This document shows, piece after piece, positions 36,602 through 46,850 of a stretch of 64,000 nt of DNA (position 1 is the stretch's first letter; the number at the start of each line of letters is the position of its first letter). The notes under the pieces were generated by a model. The model did no database searches, was not told the origin of the DNA, and saw only the letters and a program-made list of their open reading frames with translations. Source of the DNA: Mesorhizobium huakuii (GTDB lineage: Bacteria; Pseudomonadota; Alphaproteobacteria; Rhizobiales; Rhizobiaceae); NCBI RefSeq assembly GCF_014189455.1, contig NZ_CP050298.1, positions 186,001 to 250,000 of the forward strand. The letters are read 5' to 3'. A program made the position numbers and the translations under genes.

Positions 36602-39172
36602 TGGTCCCACGTCATAATGCCCATCTCGCTACGTTACTGAAAGACAAAGGTCTTTTGCTCCGGATTTGATGATGACGGCCCGTTGAGACGTGGGCCAGCG
36701 TGTTCGATCAGATGCGAATCTTCGATATTCCGTCGTTTGATGACCCAAGGTGCGCCTTTGCAATATTGCTGGGCGGGGATGATGCCGGCGCGAATCTGAC
36801 GAAGGACCGTCGCGGGGCTCAGATTGAGCATCCTGGCGGCTTCGGTCAACGTGACTTCGCCGCGCTCGGCCCATTCGCCATCCCTGTAGACCGCGATGCC
36901 GTGCGTGTTGCGGAAGCCCCGCACACGCGACTGCGACCATCCATTCGATCGACCTGTCCGCTTTCCTGCCCGGTTGAGTAGTCCGGCAATGGCCTTGTCG
37001 GGCATCAGTCGCGCGCAGGCGCGGATCAGCTCCACCGTCTCCGGCTCGACCGACCACCGCGTTTGACCCCGCCGGTTCTTTCTCACCGTCAGGCGGGTAT
37101 GATCGCCGCCCTGCCAATGCAACAACAGATGAATCTGGTCACCCTCGACGTGTGCCACGACCTCGCGCAACACGACCCGGATGATGCGCTTACGCGTGAC
37201 GGCAGTGGCCGCCGGATGATGCCACGCGGCTTCCAGGTCGGCCCCCATTTGCAATAGGCGCTGGCGCTCCTCGGCGCTCAAAGCGGCCGGCCGCTGTCGG
37301 ACCAGGGCCTCCAGTTCTTCCTCGAGTGCGCTTACGGCCGCGAGGGCGCCGTTCCACCGTCGCTCGAGTTCGTGAGCAACCAGACGATTCTCAGGGTCGA
37401 CCGTGTCATACTGCCGGCGCGCTCTGATTGCCTCATATCGCGCCTGTTCGAGCGCCAACTCGATCTGGCGCTGTTTTTCGCCAGACTGATGCTCGCGCTG
37501 CGCGATCGCCTGGATGGCCGCTTCAACGCCGAGCGGCTGCAGCAGCCGCACGATCTCGGCTCCCACCGCCTCATCGACCCGTAATGCGCCAAACGAGATA
37601 CAGGAATCACCGTCGGGATTGCTCCGGGTCGCGTCACACTTATAGCGGCCGACATCACCCTTGGCGCCATTATAGCCAACAAGCAGCCGGCGGCCGCAAT
37701 GACCGCAACGCAATAGCCCGGCGAGCAAAGCCTCTCCCTTGCGCACCGGCCCGCGCACCATCATGCCCTTGCCGTTGGCATTGTCAGTAATCAGCCGTTG
37801 ATTCCTTTCAAAGTCTGCCCAGGACAAATAGCCTTCGTGATGATCAACGAGCAAGACTGCCCAATCTGAGCGAGCTTTGCGACGGCCGCGCACGATTCGC
37901 TTGCGGCCATTTTCGATTATCGTCCGACTTCCGGTTCGGCCAAAGGCATAAGCACCAGCATAAACAGGATTGGTGAGAAGGTTGCTCACCGTCGTGTAGA
38001 CCGGAGGTTTCCACAGCACATGCTGCTGTCCGGAGATCCTGGGGTTGATGTACGGCAGCGCTATCTGGTCACTGCGAAGCGATAAGAACACCTGGCGGAT
38101 GCTTTGCATTTCGGCAAAGCGGGTGAAGACCAACCCAATCGCCTCGCGCACGCGCAGGTCGGGATCCATTTCGATTTTGTCGCGGCCCACTTTCACATAG
38201 CCGACGGCGACCGTGAAGAAGAGCTCACCCCGTCGTGCCTTCTGCTTCAAGGCTTCCATCGAACGGGCCCGCAGGAGCGACAGTTCGAGCTCGCTCATCG
38301 TCCCTTTCATGCCCAGCAATAATCGATCGTTCGGATGGCGTGGTTCATAGGTTCCATCCTCATCGACGATCACAGTGCCAACCAGGCCGCAAAATTCGAT
38401 CAGCGTGTGCCAGTCGCGCCCGTTGCGCGCCAGACGCGACACCTCGATTGCAAACACGGCGCCGACGCGGCCTTCACAGATCGCTGCCAGCAGCTTCTCG
38501 AAGCCCGGACGACTGACACCCGAACCCGAGCGGCCAAGGTCGTCATCGATGACTGTCACATCTGTCCAGCCAAGAGCACGGGCACGGTCAGCAAGGCCAT
38601 ATTGACGTCGCCGGCTCTCATGATTGTTGGCAAGCTGGTCGACGGTCGATTGGCGGATGTAGATGTAGGCGCCGCGCGCCAGGTGGTCAGACGTGATCTT
38701 CATCACCGGCCTCCGTCGCTGCGGCTGCGCCGCGTGCTTCCGACAGCAGCGCGCTCACCAGTGGCAATAGCTTCGTCCGCTCGGCCGGTGCTATCGGTGC
38801 CGGCGGGGTCTTGGGCACAAAGAGATCGAGTTGGCGGTGACAGGATTGACGATGCTTCATGCTTGTCTCCTCCTTCGCAACGGGAATCGTCGCGAAGCAA
38901 GGTTAGACAGGCATCGAGCTCAAGACGAAGTTCGCGCAGATACGTCAGCGACAGACGGGGACTCTCCGTCACCATCATCACCTCCGCACGATCCTCCGTC
39001 ATCCAGATCGGCAACTGCACCAGGGTGCCGTCAAGCTGGCGGATGATCAGAACGACCTCATCACCATTGCGATTGCGCCCGGCAACAATAACCGCTTCCC
39101 CGTAACGGGGACGAAATCGATATCGGATAATCGCCTCACCCGACTGATAGCGGGCATTATGAAGTTGTTGCA
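36602..39172 (-). mobile_element. Serine-recombinase element 1 (about 2.57 kb)
   Basis: It carries only a large serine recombinase and one accessory gene. It interrupts the IS110 transposase codon for Gly-Pro in PGIGPL, with CC as the apparent 2-bp core on both sides (36600-36601, 39173-39174). CATAATGCCC (36613-36622) and its complement GGGCATTATG (39152-39161) form a terminal inverted repeat. Confidence 0.8.
36634..38706 (-). CDS. Large serine recombinase
   Basis: The 690-residue product has an N-terminal resolvase domain with catalytic Ser in YIYIRQSTVDQ and EVSRLARNGRDWH, then LLLGMKGTMSELELSLLRAR. The recombinase domain follows (NLLTNPVYAGAYAFG), then a zinc ribbon (LLRCGHCGRRLLVGY ... 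YKCDATRS), a coiled coil near 430-480 and a C-terminal helix-turn-helix (LTEAARMLNLSPATVLRQIR) resembling an excisionase-type MerR fold. It would catalyse site-specific movement of its own element. GTG 38706 or ATG 38703 are both possible starts. Confidence 0.9.
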   Translation of the reverse strand: MMKITSDHLARGAYIYIRQSTVDQLANNHESRRRQYGLADRARALGWTDVTVIDDDLGRSGSGVSRPGFEKLLAAICEGRVGAVFAIEVSRLARNGRDWHTLIEFCGLVGTVIVDEDGTYEPRHPNDRLLLGMKGTMSELELSLLRARSMEALKQKARRGELFFTVAVGYVKVGRDKIEMDPDLRVREAIGLVFTRFAEMQSIRQVFLSLRSDQIALPYINPRISGQQHVLWKPPVYTTVSNLLTNPVYAGAYAFGRTGSRTIIENGRKRIVRGRRKARSDWAVLLVDHHEGYLSWADFERNQRLITDNANGKGMMVRGPVRKGEALLAGLLRCGHCGRRLLVGYNGAKGDVGRYKCDATRSNPDGDSCISFGALRVDEAVGAEIVRLLQPLGVEAAIQAIAQREHQSGEKQRQIELALEQARYEAIRARRQYDTVDPENRLVAHELERRWNGALAAVSALEEELEALVRQRPAALSAEERQRLLQMGADLEAAWHHPAATAVTRKRIIRVVLREVVAHVEGDQIHLLLHWQGGDHTRLTVRKNRRGQTRWSVEPETVELIRACARLMPDKAIAGLLNRAGKRTGRSNGWSQSRVRGFRNTHGIAVYRDGEWAERGEVTLTEAARMLNLSPATVLRQIRAGIIPAQQYCKGAPWVIKRRNIEDSHLIEHAGPRLNGPSSSNPEQKTFVFQ

Positions 39173-39176
39173 CCAA
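38703..39176 (-). CDS. Accessory protein of serine-recombinase element 1
   Basis: A 157-codon frame (IIRYRFRPRYGEAVIVAGRN, LVQLPIWMTEDRAEVMMV, LSLTYLRELRLELDACL, then a low-complexity tail). It overlaps the recombinase start by 4 bp. The first codon (TTG 39176) lies just outside the element, so translation may use a host start. A gene in the same position, with the same PxWM-type pattern (EIPAWMFDRA), precedes recombinase 2. The function is unknown; a role in controlling or assisting recombination is a guess. Confidence 0.65.
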   Translation of the reverse strand: MVQQLHNARYQSGEAIIRYRFRPRYGEAVIVAGRNRNGDEVVLIIRQLDGTLVQLPIWMTEDRAEVMMVTESPRLSLTYLRELRLELDACLTLLRDDSRCEGGDKHEASSILSPPTRSLCAQDPAGTDSTGRADEAIATGERAAVGSTRRSRSDGGR

Positions 39177-39833
39177 TGCCAGGCACGCTCATTAGCCGAT
39201 GGGCCGTTTCGTCAGCTTTGGCCCGCTTCGCAATCTCCGCGTCCAGCGACCTAACCTGATCCTGCAAGCGGCGTAGCGCTTCGACGAGCATGGCAAGGCA
39301 ACAGCGAGCGGCCTCCGGCACGCCCGAGGTAGGATCCTCAACCTGCGTGATGAGCCGCTCGACATGCGAGGGGCCTTGCGGCGCAATCAGGCCGAACTCG
39401 GACATATGCCCGCGGATCGCGTTGATGAGCTGAGTGCGCTGGCCGACGAGCACGTCGCGGGTTCGGAAGATCACAGCCGAGGCCTGCTTCTCCTGGCTCT
39501 TCACCGCCACGAAGCGCATCGTCGGCCGTTGCGCGGCCTCGCAGATCGCTTCGGCATCGGCGGCATCGTTCTTCTGACGCTTGACGAAAGGCTTCACGTA
39601 AGCCGGTGCGATCAGCCTGACGGTATGGCCGAGCGTGCCGATCTCACGACCCCAATAATGAGCGCCTGGGCATGCCTCCATCGCCACAAGGCATGGCGGC
39701 TGGCAGCGAAGAAGGCCAGCACCTGTTCGCGCTGCAGCTTCCTGCGGAACACAACGGTGCCGGCGGCATCTGCGCCATGGGCTTGGAAGATGTTCTTGGC
39801 CAGATCCAGGCCAATGGTGCTAACTTGTGTCAT
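39175..39833 (-). pseudogene. IS110-family transposase, N-terminal piece, frameshifted
   Basis: From the ATG at 39833: [20 protein letters not shown] (DEDD first Asp), RKLQREQVLAFFAAS. One missing base near 39690 shifts the frame to VAMEACPGAHYWGREIG, KQKNDAADAEAICEAA-type residues and RLMSVPGIG, where the serine-recombinase element begins. It is inactive twice over. Confidence 0.85.
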
Positions 39834-39908
39834 GGACGTCTCCCTTCGGTGGTTCTCAACGCCACCACTCTGGCACATCGATGCCGTCAGGGGGGCGTCC
39901 ATCCCATC

Positions 39909-40318
39909 ACTGGAAGACCACGACCTTCACCGGAGCGCTGCGGCTGACGGGCATGACTGCGCCCTTCGTCTACGACGGCGCCATGAACGGCAACGTGTTC
40001 CTGGCCTATGTCGAGCAGGTGCTGGTCCCGACATTGTCGGAGGGCGACGTAGTCGTCATGGACAACCTGCCCGCCCACAAGGCCGCCGGCGTGCGCGACG
40101 CGATTGAGGCCGCAGGCGCGAGCCTGCTCTACCTGCCGCCCTACAGTCCCGACTTCAATCCGATTGAGAACGCCTTCGCCAAACTCAAGGCGCTGCTGCG
40201 AGCAAAGGCCGAGAGAACCATCAAGGCTCTGTGGGACGCGGTCGGCGCGGTCGTCGACCTCTTCACCCCAGCCGAATGTGCCAACTACTTCAAAGCCGCA
40301 GGATATGAACCCGATTAA
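39909..40318 (+). pseudogene. IS630 transposase orfB, downstream piece
   Basis: Reads [40 protein letters not shown] (second Asp), [20 protein letters not shown] (catalytic Glu) and ends KAAGYEPD. Joined to 35960 it rebuilds a standard DDE IS630 transposase. Confidence 0.88.
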
Positions 40319-40468
40319 ACAGGACATGCTCTAGTCATTCACCTTGAGGAAGGGCGAAGATCCATAGCGCACCGATGTGCGAGCCAAATCGCGTCCGTTA
40401 TTGGTGATGGATTGGCGTTAAAAACGCTGTGAGCAGAGTCGTTGTGGCCGATGAAAGGAGTTATCGCA

Positions 40469-42802
40469 TTGGATAATATTCGCCCGATATCATTCGGCGG
40501 TTGCTTGCTCAATAATTTAATTTCGGCTCTGCATCAGAATAATAAGCTGGGCGGAATATACAAGGAGATGGGATTTCTCAGGACGCCGTTCTCTATTTCT
40601 GCCGCGAGTGCTGTCCAGCTCCTGGGCTTTATAACGGGCGGCAAAACAATCCCGCCGCACGTGCGGCGGTTCTGTTATCTCGATAGCAGCCGAGAGCCTA
40701 ACAGAGAGCAGATGGGCATCCCATATACGGCTGACATAATAATTGTCGAAATGAGCACCTCTATCGATATCTTGTACGATGACTTCGTTGTTAACACGAA
40801 TCGGTTTCAAGAAATCATCCTGCCAGAGCTAGAACATCTAAATGTGCCGCCACGCATAGTGGCCAAATGGAGGTCGTCTCTTGTTAAACAGAACGAATCC
40901 GAACGCGCCAAGTATGCACAACATCTCCTCGAATTGGTTCCTCTTACGGAGAAGTTCGAGTGGCTTCACGATCTAGTCGGACGAACGACTACGCGTCAAT
41001 TGAACGTTGACGATATGACCAATTACATCGGGCGCATCAAAGAAACGCTGGATGTCCCGCTAGCGATGGTTCATCACAATTTTAGATACATGCCCGACGG
41101 GCGACCTATCTCCTGGCCCACTGAACTTAAGGACCAATCGATCGAGGTCGCACATCGGCTCAAAGCCTACGAGATGGACTTTGCCCCTTTCGTAGCACGC
41201 CACGGCGTGAAACGTGTCCTCGCCGATGATTGCCGTCATTGGAACCCCGAGTTTTTTCCCGAGATCGCCAACCATCTATATAAATTCATAAGCAGAGTCG
41301 CCGGGCGAGGGACGCCGGAGGATCTCATTGAGAGGACGTTCGTTCCAACCGAGCTCGAAAACGACGAACCACCACAGATCCCAAATAAGAGCCAGAGTCC
41401 AGACAAGCGTCCGAGCGAAACCACTAGCGTCGACGAGAGCGAGAAGGACAACTCAACGGTTGGGCGTGAGATTCCCCCGAGAGATGCTGGAGAGTTACAA
41501 CCGGGCACAGACTGTGGGACGTTGAGCGCAGACGATCTCGTTTATCACCCGGAAACGGCGTCTCATTTCGATTTCGACGCGAATGTGCTCAACATGATTC
41601 TTGTCGTCGGCCAGTCTTGGGCACTTGGGGGCAATAACGATGAGGCAGGGGACGCGCCTCTTACCGCCGTGCCAGAACATCCTGGGCGCGCGCTGATGTT
41701 CGATGCCGGATCTGCTCCTCGAGGCAGGCGCGTGTCAAAACTGGTTGACCTGTTTGAGCGGGCCACCGGCTCGACCAAGGAAACACCCTGCGGAGGTTTG
41801 GCCGATTACTTGATGCGTACCTGCGAAAGTCGATTCGGAAAGAAGCCCACCGTGGTGTTTGCCTCTGTCGGACGCGGGGGCACAACCCTGAGCGGGCTTA
41901 ATCAGGGGAGCGCTGACGGGTTACTTCGAGGATCAGCACAGCATCTGGAGGTCATGCGTTTGGTGGCGAAGGCAGCGGAATTTGCCCGTGCCGAAGGCAA
42001 ACGTGTCCGAGTCCTGGCGATTTGTCTCGCACACGGCGAGTCCGACGCCGGACGGGGAACGCCTGCCGATTCTTATCAGCGAGGCCTGATCCTGCTCCGG
42101 CAGCAATATGACGCGGATATCCGGCACCTAACTGGCCAAGTGGCTTCTGTACCTATGCTCACATATCAAGCCAATCGCGGAGCATCGCGACCAGGAATAA
42201 TAGCAGAAAGCGTCTGGTCACAGCTTCGGGTGGCAAAAGCTGACCCGCATATACGATGTGTTGGGCCTGTTTACCATCACGAGCCCGAAATGCGTTCCGA
42301 TGGTCGGTCGGCTCATCTGAAAGCAATCGGCTACCGCCGCATTGGCTTCCAATTCGGCCATTTTATACTTGATGACCTTTTCGGGCCTGGATTGGAACCG
42401 CTACGCGTCAGTCATGTCCGGTTGCTGCGACCAAATGTGATCGGTCTTGAATATTCCAGAACAATCACGCTCGAGCAAAACGATGACCGCATAAATGTAT
42501 CAAATCTGGGGGCTGGGCTAGGTATTGATGCAGTAGGGATGGGAGCGGCTGGCCCGACAATAACTTCCCTCGCCATATCCGCTCGCGACGACAAACTCCT
42601 CGAAATACATTTTTCGAACCCAATAAGCCGATCTGGCGCCAAGCTTTTCATAGCTGCACGCATAACTGGGACTAATTGCGGGCGACATGAAGGAGCGCGA
42701 AGCGGCATTCGTACGAAAGTTCGGTACTATGTAGATCCGCACGACAATACGGAAATGTATGATTGGGCCTGCTCAGAGACCGTCGAGTTGCCCTACCAAT
42801 AG
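40469..42802 (+). CDS. Two-part SGNH hydrolase (glycan O-acetylesterase-like)
   Basis: TTG 40469 is preferred because AAAGGAG ends 9 bp before it; the open frame begins at 40442. About 777 residues. The N-terminal 290 residues start with ISFGGCLLNNLISAL, like a GSCFA/SGNH nucleophile block, and are otherwise novel. A charged Pro/Ser/Glu linker (about 295-355) follows. The C-terminal part resembles sialate-O-acetylesterase-type (CE6) SGNH enzymes: ILVVGQSWALGG near 381, CLAHGESDAGRG near 521 and DGRSAHLKAIGYRR near 610 with the terminal His. A further beta domain ends the protein. There is no signal peptide. It may remove or transfer O-acyl groups on the locus glycan. Confidence 0.72.
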   Translation: MDNIRPISFGGCLLNNLISALHQNNKLGGIYKEMGFLRTPFSISAASAVQLLGFITGGKTIPPHVRRFCYLDSSREPNREQMGIPYTADIIIVEMSTSIDILYDDFVVNTNRFQEIILPELEHLNVPPRIVAKWRSSLVKQNESERAKYAQHLLELVPLTEKFEWLHDLVGRTTTRQLNVDDMTNYIGRIKETLDVPLAMVHHNFRYMPDGRPISWPTELKDQSIEVAHRLKAYEMDFAPFVARHGVKRVLADDCRHWNPEFFPEIANHLYKFISRVAGRGTPEDLIERTFVPTELENDEPPQIPNKSQSPDKRPSETTSVDESEKDNSTVGREIPPRDAGELQPGTDCGTLSADDLVYHPETASHFDFDANVLNMILVVGQSWALGGNNDEAGDAPLTAVPEHPGRALMFDAGSAPRGRRVSKLVDLFERATGSTKETPCGGLADYLMRTCESRFGKKPTVVFASVGRGGTTLSGLNQGSADGLLRGSAQHLEVMRLVAKAAEFARAEGKRVRVLAICLAHGESDAGRGTPADSYQRGLILLRQQYDADIRHLTGQVASVPMLTYQANRGASRPGIIAESVWSQLRVAKADPHIRCVGPVYHHEPEMRSDGRSAHLKAIGYRRIGFQFGHFILDDLFGPGLEPLRVSHVRLLRPNVIGLEYSRTITLEQNDDRINVSNLGAGLGIDAVGMGAAGPTITSLAISARDDKLLEIHFSNPISRSGAKLFIAARITGTNCGRHEGARSGIRTKVRYYVDPHDNTEMYDWACSETVELPYQ

Positions 42803-42832
42803 CCAGTATACGCGAAAATAGGATTAGGTAGC

Positions 42833-44203
42833 ATGAAAGCCAAGTCTCGAAAGTACCAACCTAAAACGCAAATGAGGAACCCCGAAAACGTGTCCGCCAC
42901 CGCCAGTATATCACCTGATCTCGGATTTTTTGAAAGCGTCGTCAGCGCACACAGGGAGTTGAAAGTCTCCTGGAAGCAGAGAGACTATGTCCGCGTCGGA
43001 GACGCCGCGGCAACGCTGTTGGCACTGATCCCCGACAACCAGAATGCGCTTAAACTCCAACTGAAAGCCGCCATTCGCAGAGGGGACGACACAGACCTCG
43101 TCGCAACTGCTCGCGCCGCAGCGGCCATTGCCGCGCCCGACGTGCAAAGTGCGGCTCACCAGCTCGCCGCGAAACGAAGGTGGGAGGATGCAGCCACGTT
43201 ACTGCTAGCTCTACCGGAAAACGCGGAGAAAACGGAACAGCGCGAAACCTTGTCACGGCGCATCGCCGCCCAATTGGCGGCCGCCGGACTCCAGGCGAAA
43301 AACGAAGGCGACGAAGAGAAGGCTGCCAGGCTTTGGCAATTGGGACTGAGCCTCAGTCCCGGAGACGCCAAGATGAAGCGCAGGTTGCGCCAACTCATTC
43401 ATGCCGCCGCCGTAAAGGCGATCGAGGCCAATTTTGAAACGGACGCAAATACCTATATTCGAACCTGGCACGGTGTCCTGGCGCTCAGTCCCGATCACAG
43501 TACCGCTTTGAAAAGATTGGCGACCGCGTATGAAAAAGGCGGACATAACGAAGCCTCTCTGGAGTTATGGGCGCGTCTGGTGCGCCTGACACCTGAAAAT
43601 CCATCGGTGGTGCGTCGCGTTTTGCGGCTGGCGCTTTTGACTAACCAGGAACTGGACGCTCTTGTCCTTTTGGCGAGCGTAGGTGCTGCCGTGCCCGATG
43701 ATAAGATCGGCGAAGCAACCCGACGCGCTGTCTTCCTTCAGCTTAGGGAATTCCTGCGCACCCACAATTATCTCTTGGCTGCCCATCGTTTCTCCGTCCT
43801 TAAGAAATCCTCTTTGGACTTGTCCAGATACGACAACATCGAGGAGCGCGTCTTCCGCGGCACCGTCCGTGAGTACAAACGCTTAATGAAGGATGGGAGC
43901 GTTAAGGAATCTACCCAGTTGGCAGAATTGGTGCTGGATATCGACAGCAACAATCAATTTGCGTTGGCGAACCTCGCCCAATACTCCTTCAAGGTCACAA
44001 ATTTCGAACAGGCAGTATCCTACTATGAGCGGTTGGCATCCGTAGACGGGTCGAATGTGAAGGCTTGGATCGGACTGGCCCGCAGCCGCAAAAAGCTTGG
44101 CGATCTTCCCGCAGCTGTTGAAGCCGCAAGGAGATGCCTTTCCATTGAGCCTGGAAATCAAATTGCAGAGCAAATTGTCACCGCTTTTGCGCCAGTAGCT
44201 TAA
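42833..44203 (+). CDS. TPR-repeat protein
   Basis: The 456-residue all-helical protein has tetratricopeptide-like repeats, clearest near the C-terminus (ALANLAQYSFKVTNFEQAVS, YYERLASVDGSNVKAWIGLA, LPAAVEAARRCLSIEPGNQ). There is no signal peptide or enzyme motif. It lies 30 bp after the SGNH gene and is followed by the IS3 end at 44274. Similar helical repeats form the N-terminal parts of the later glycosyltransferases, so it may be a scaffold for glycan assembly. Confidence 0.8.
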   Translation: MKAKSRKYQPKTQMRNPENVSATASISPDLGFFESVVSAHRELKVSWKQRDYVRVGDAAATLLALIPDNQNALKLQLKAAIRRGDDTDLVATARAAAAIAAPDVQSAAHQLAAKRRWEDAATLLLALPENAEKTEQRETLSRRIAAQLAAAGLQAKNEGDEEKAARLWQLGLSLSPGDAKMKRRLRQLIHAAAVKAIEANFETDANTYIRTWHGVLALSPDHSTALKRLATAYEKGGHNEASLELWARLVRLTPENPSVVRRVLRLALLTNQELDALVLLASVGAAVPDDKIGEATRRAVFLQLREFLRTHNYLLAAHRFSVLKKSSLDLSRYDNIEERVFRGTVREYKRLMKDGSVKESTQLAELVLDIDSNNQFALANLAQYSFKVTNFEQAVSYYERLASVDGSNVKAWIGLARSRKKLGDLPAAVEAARRCLSIEPGNQIAEQIVTAFAPVA

Positions 44204-44310
44204 GGGCGCGATGCCCTGCGCTCATCTTCTTGCACATGGCGTCGCGGAAAATCGGATCATAAGGATTTCGACATGGTGGCCGGCCCCCATCGGGTGATCC
44301 ATGTTGAATG

Positions 44311-44445
44311 TTAGTGCATGCTTGGTCTCGGCGCTACAGCCGGGGTGGCCGGCGAAGCTGGTCCGGGTTGCGCAGCCGGCCACAGGATTGCTTCTGGCGC
44401 CGGGGGTCTGTAGCCTAAAGATGAATGCGGGCGCACCGTGTTGTA
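44311..44445 (-). pseudogene. IS3 transposase orfB, C-terminal piece
   Basis: Reads YNTVRPHSSLGYRPPAPEA and ends PRPSMH, the hallmark C-terminus of IS3-family orfB. The piece before it (RQHYN) is at 46855. Confidence 0.85.
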
Positions 44446-44450
44446 CAACA

Positions 44451-44771
44451 CGACGACAGAACGCCCACGGGATCGCGGAGCACGAGCTTTTTTACCCGTG
44501 GCATCCTTGGGCCGGGAGCCTGGTCCATATTCATGAGGTGGTCGAGAAGGCTGGTAGAGAGGTTTTCCGTTGCAGCCTCTCTGGTCGGGGATCCGATCGG
44601 TGGCTGGAGATTCCAGCATGGATGTTTGATCGGGCGGCTAATGCCGCCTTGCAGGTTGGCGCCGCTCCCCATGTCGATATTGCTGCGCTACGCGCCTTGG
44701 CGACGCTGCTGCAGGATGTAACACCCGCTTCGGGCACCCCATTGGACACCTCGATTTACCGCCGTTTCTGA
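44451..44771 (+). pseudogene. Accessory protein of element 2, probably 5'-incomplete
   Basis: The frame reads AEHELFYPWHPWAGSLVHIH, EVFRCSLSGRGSDRWLEIP, AWMFDRAANAALQVG and ALRALATLLQDVTPASG. YPWHPW plus EIPAWMFDRA is a pattern seen in small genes next to rhizobial serine recombinases. No start codon lies within the element in good position. Confidence 0.55.
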
Positions 44772-44866
44772 GGCAAAGAGGCGCAAGAATGGGCGTAGGT
44801 CACTGAACCCGGCATGTTCGGCGCTGGTTTTCCGCGCTCTACTGGGACAGCACGCTTCAATATGCC

Positions 44867-46826
44867 ATGCGCGACCGCCTAACAGCGCTCGGCTGGTCTC
44901 GCATTGAGACGATTGATGACGATCTCGGCCGCTCTGCCGCCGGCGGCGTCGCACGCGCCGGTTTCGACCGTATGGTTGCCGAGGTCTGTCTCGGCAAGGT
45001 CGGCGCAGTGGCGGCGCGAGAGGTGTCCCGGTTTGCCCGCAACAGCCGCGACTGGCAGCAACTCATCGAGATGTGTCGCGTGGTCGACACCGTACTGGTC
45101 GACCAAGAGACGGTCTATGCGCCGCGTCAGGGCAATGACCGGCTGCTGCTGGGATTGAAGGGCAGCCTCAACGAGTACGAACTCGATCTTCTGCGTCAGC
45201 GCTCCCTGTCGGCACGCTACGAGAAGGCCCGGCGCGGCGAGCTCATTGTCACGGCCCCGGTCGGCTTCGTGAAGGTCGGCGACAGGCTTGAGAAGGATCC
45301 CGATCGCCGTGTCCAGGACGCCATCATTCTCGTCTTCGACAAGGTGGCCGAACTCGGCAGCGCCCGGCAGGCCCTGCTCTGGTTCCTCGAGCATGGGCTG
45401 GATTTGCCAGCCAAGCCGCAACAACGGTGACGTGGTCTGGCGTCGGCCAAATTATGCGACCATCCACCGGATGATCGAGAACCCGATCTACGGCGGCGCC
45501 TACGCCTATGGTAAGAGTCGTGTCGCGACAGGATATGATGCAACGGGAGTGATCCGACCCAGGAGCCGCCGTAAGGCGAGAGCCGAGTGGCTGGCTCTGA
45601 TCCCGGATGTCCATGAGGGTTATGTCAGTTGGGAACGGGCGGAGGCGATCCGCAAGATGGTGAGCGACAACGTGCCCACCGGCCGGCATCACGGAGCGCC
45701 CAAGCATGGCGACGCTCTGCTCGCCGGCCTTGTCCGCTGCCGGCGCTGTGGACGCAAGCTGACGGTCCGCTACACAGGGACCAGACATAACATTCCGCGC
45801 TATTCGTGTTGGCGGGGCTTGCTTGACAATGGCGAGCCGCGCTGCATCGCATTCGGAGGATTGCGCGTCGACGACGCCATCGAGGAAGCTCTTCTGCGGG
45901 TTGTCGAGCCGGGAGCGATTACCGCGGCCGTCGAGGCCGAAGCACAAGCGGCCAGTCGCCGCGATCAGGTTCGTGATGCGCTGGTGCGCGATCTCGAGGC
46001 GGCACGCTACAGCGCTGATCGGGCATTCCGGCAGTACGACGCCATCGATCCGCAGAACCGGCTGGTCGCGGCGGAACTGGAGTTGCGATGGAACCGGGCG
46101 CTCACGCGTGTCGGCGAGATAGAGAGCAGGATTGCCGCGCATGATGGCTCGACATTGGAACCATCACTTCTGTCGCCAATACACGCCGCCGCGCTCGCCG
46201 CCGATCTCAAGACTGTCTGGTCGGCGCCGACGACCGACGCGAGGCTCAAGAAGCGCATCGTGCGCACCGTCATCCACGAGGTGGTCGCCGATATCGATGA
46301 AGAAGCGTCAGAGATCGTTCTCCTGATCCATTGGATTGGCGGCGTCCACACCGAACTGCGCCTGCCGAGGAGGCGGCGCGGACAGCGCAACAGCACTTCG
46401 GCCGACATCCTGGCCGCCGTCCGGCAACTGGTTCTCATCGCCAATGATGACCTGATTGCCGGCATCCTCAACCGGAACGGCCTGGTGACCGGCCACGGCA
46501 ATCGCTGGACACGGGAGCGGGTCACTGCGCTCAGGTCGCATCACAAGATTCCAGTATTCCGGCCGGCGCCAGACGGGAATGAGCCATGGCTTAATCTGAA
46601 CAAGGCGGCGCGTTTGCTCGGCATTGCACCGAAGACGCTCAGGCTCGCCGCAGAAGCAGGCGAGATCGAAGGTGTTCATCCCCTACCGGATGGTCCGTGG
46701 ATCTACAGCCGATCAACGCTCGGCGAACCGGGGGCTCAGAGCATTGTCTGGCGTGCGAGGCAGAACCCAAGACACCCCACAGGATCGCACCCTGATCAGC
46801 AAAACCTATTCGCTTCAACAACATAG
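44867..46826 (+). pseudogene. Large serine recombinase 2, frameshifted, N-terminus damaged
   Basis: Similar to recombinase 1 through [39 protein letters not shown] and [20 protein letters not shown]. The upstream segment reads [11 protein letters not shown], so the region around the catalytic Ser (YxRQS) is deleted. Near 45413-45420 one extra base shifts the frame between LDLPAK and [18 protein letters not shown]. The rest holds the zinc ribbon (LVRCRRCGRKLTVRY) and the C-terminal helix-turn-helix (LNKAARLLGIAPKTLRL). It cannot be active. Confidence 0.85.
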
Positions 46827-46850
46827 ACAGATGGGTGTTATGAAACAGGA

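Larger units (their letters stand above)
35961..39908 (-). mobile_element. IS110/IS1111-type element carrying a serine-recombinase insertion
   Basis: Inserted in the IS630 transposase between GVPHGH and WKTTT. Subterminal inverted repeats GGACGCCCC (35966-35974) and GGGGCGTCC (39892-39900) fit the IS1111 subgroup. Its own transposase is broken at 36600/39174 by the recombinase element. Confidence 0.82.
35341..40331 (+). mobile_element. IS630-family element interrupted by nested elements
   Basis: Ends are inverted repeats GAGCACGTCCTGT (left) and GAGCATGTCCTGT (right, reverse strand), flanked on both sides by TA, the IS630 target dinucleotide. The transposase is split at 35960/39909 by an IS110 element. 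Without the insert the element is about 1.05 kb. It separates the GNAT gene from the SGNH gene. Confidence 0.88.
44446..46850 (+). mobile_element. Serine-recombinase element 2 (about 2.4 kb)
   Basis: Inserted in the IS3 transposase between HYN and TVRPHSS. TTGTA occurs at both junctions (44441-44445 and 46851-46855) and contains the crossover core. It carries an accessory frame and a recombinase in the same order as element 1. Confidence 0.8.
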
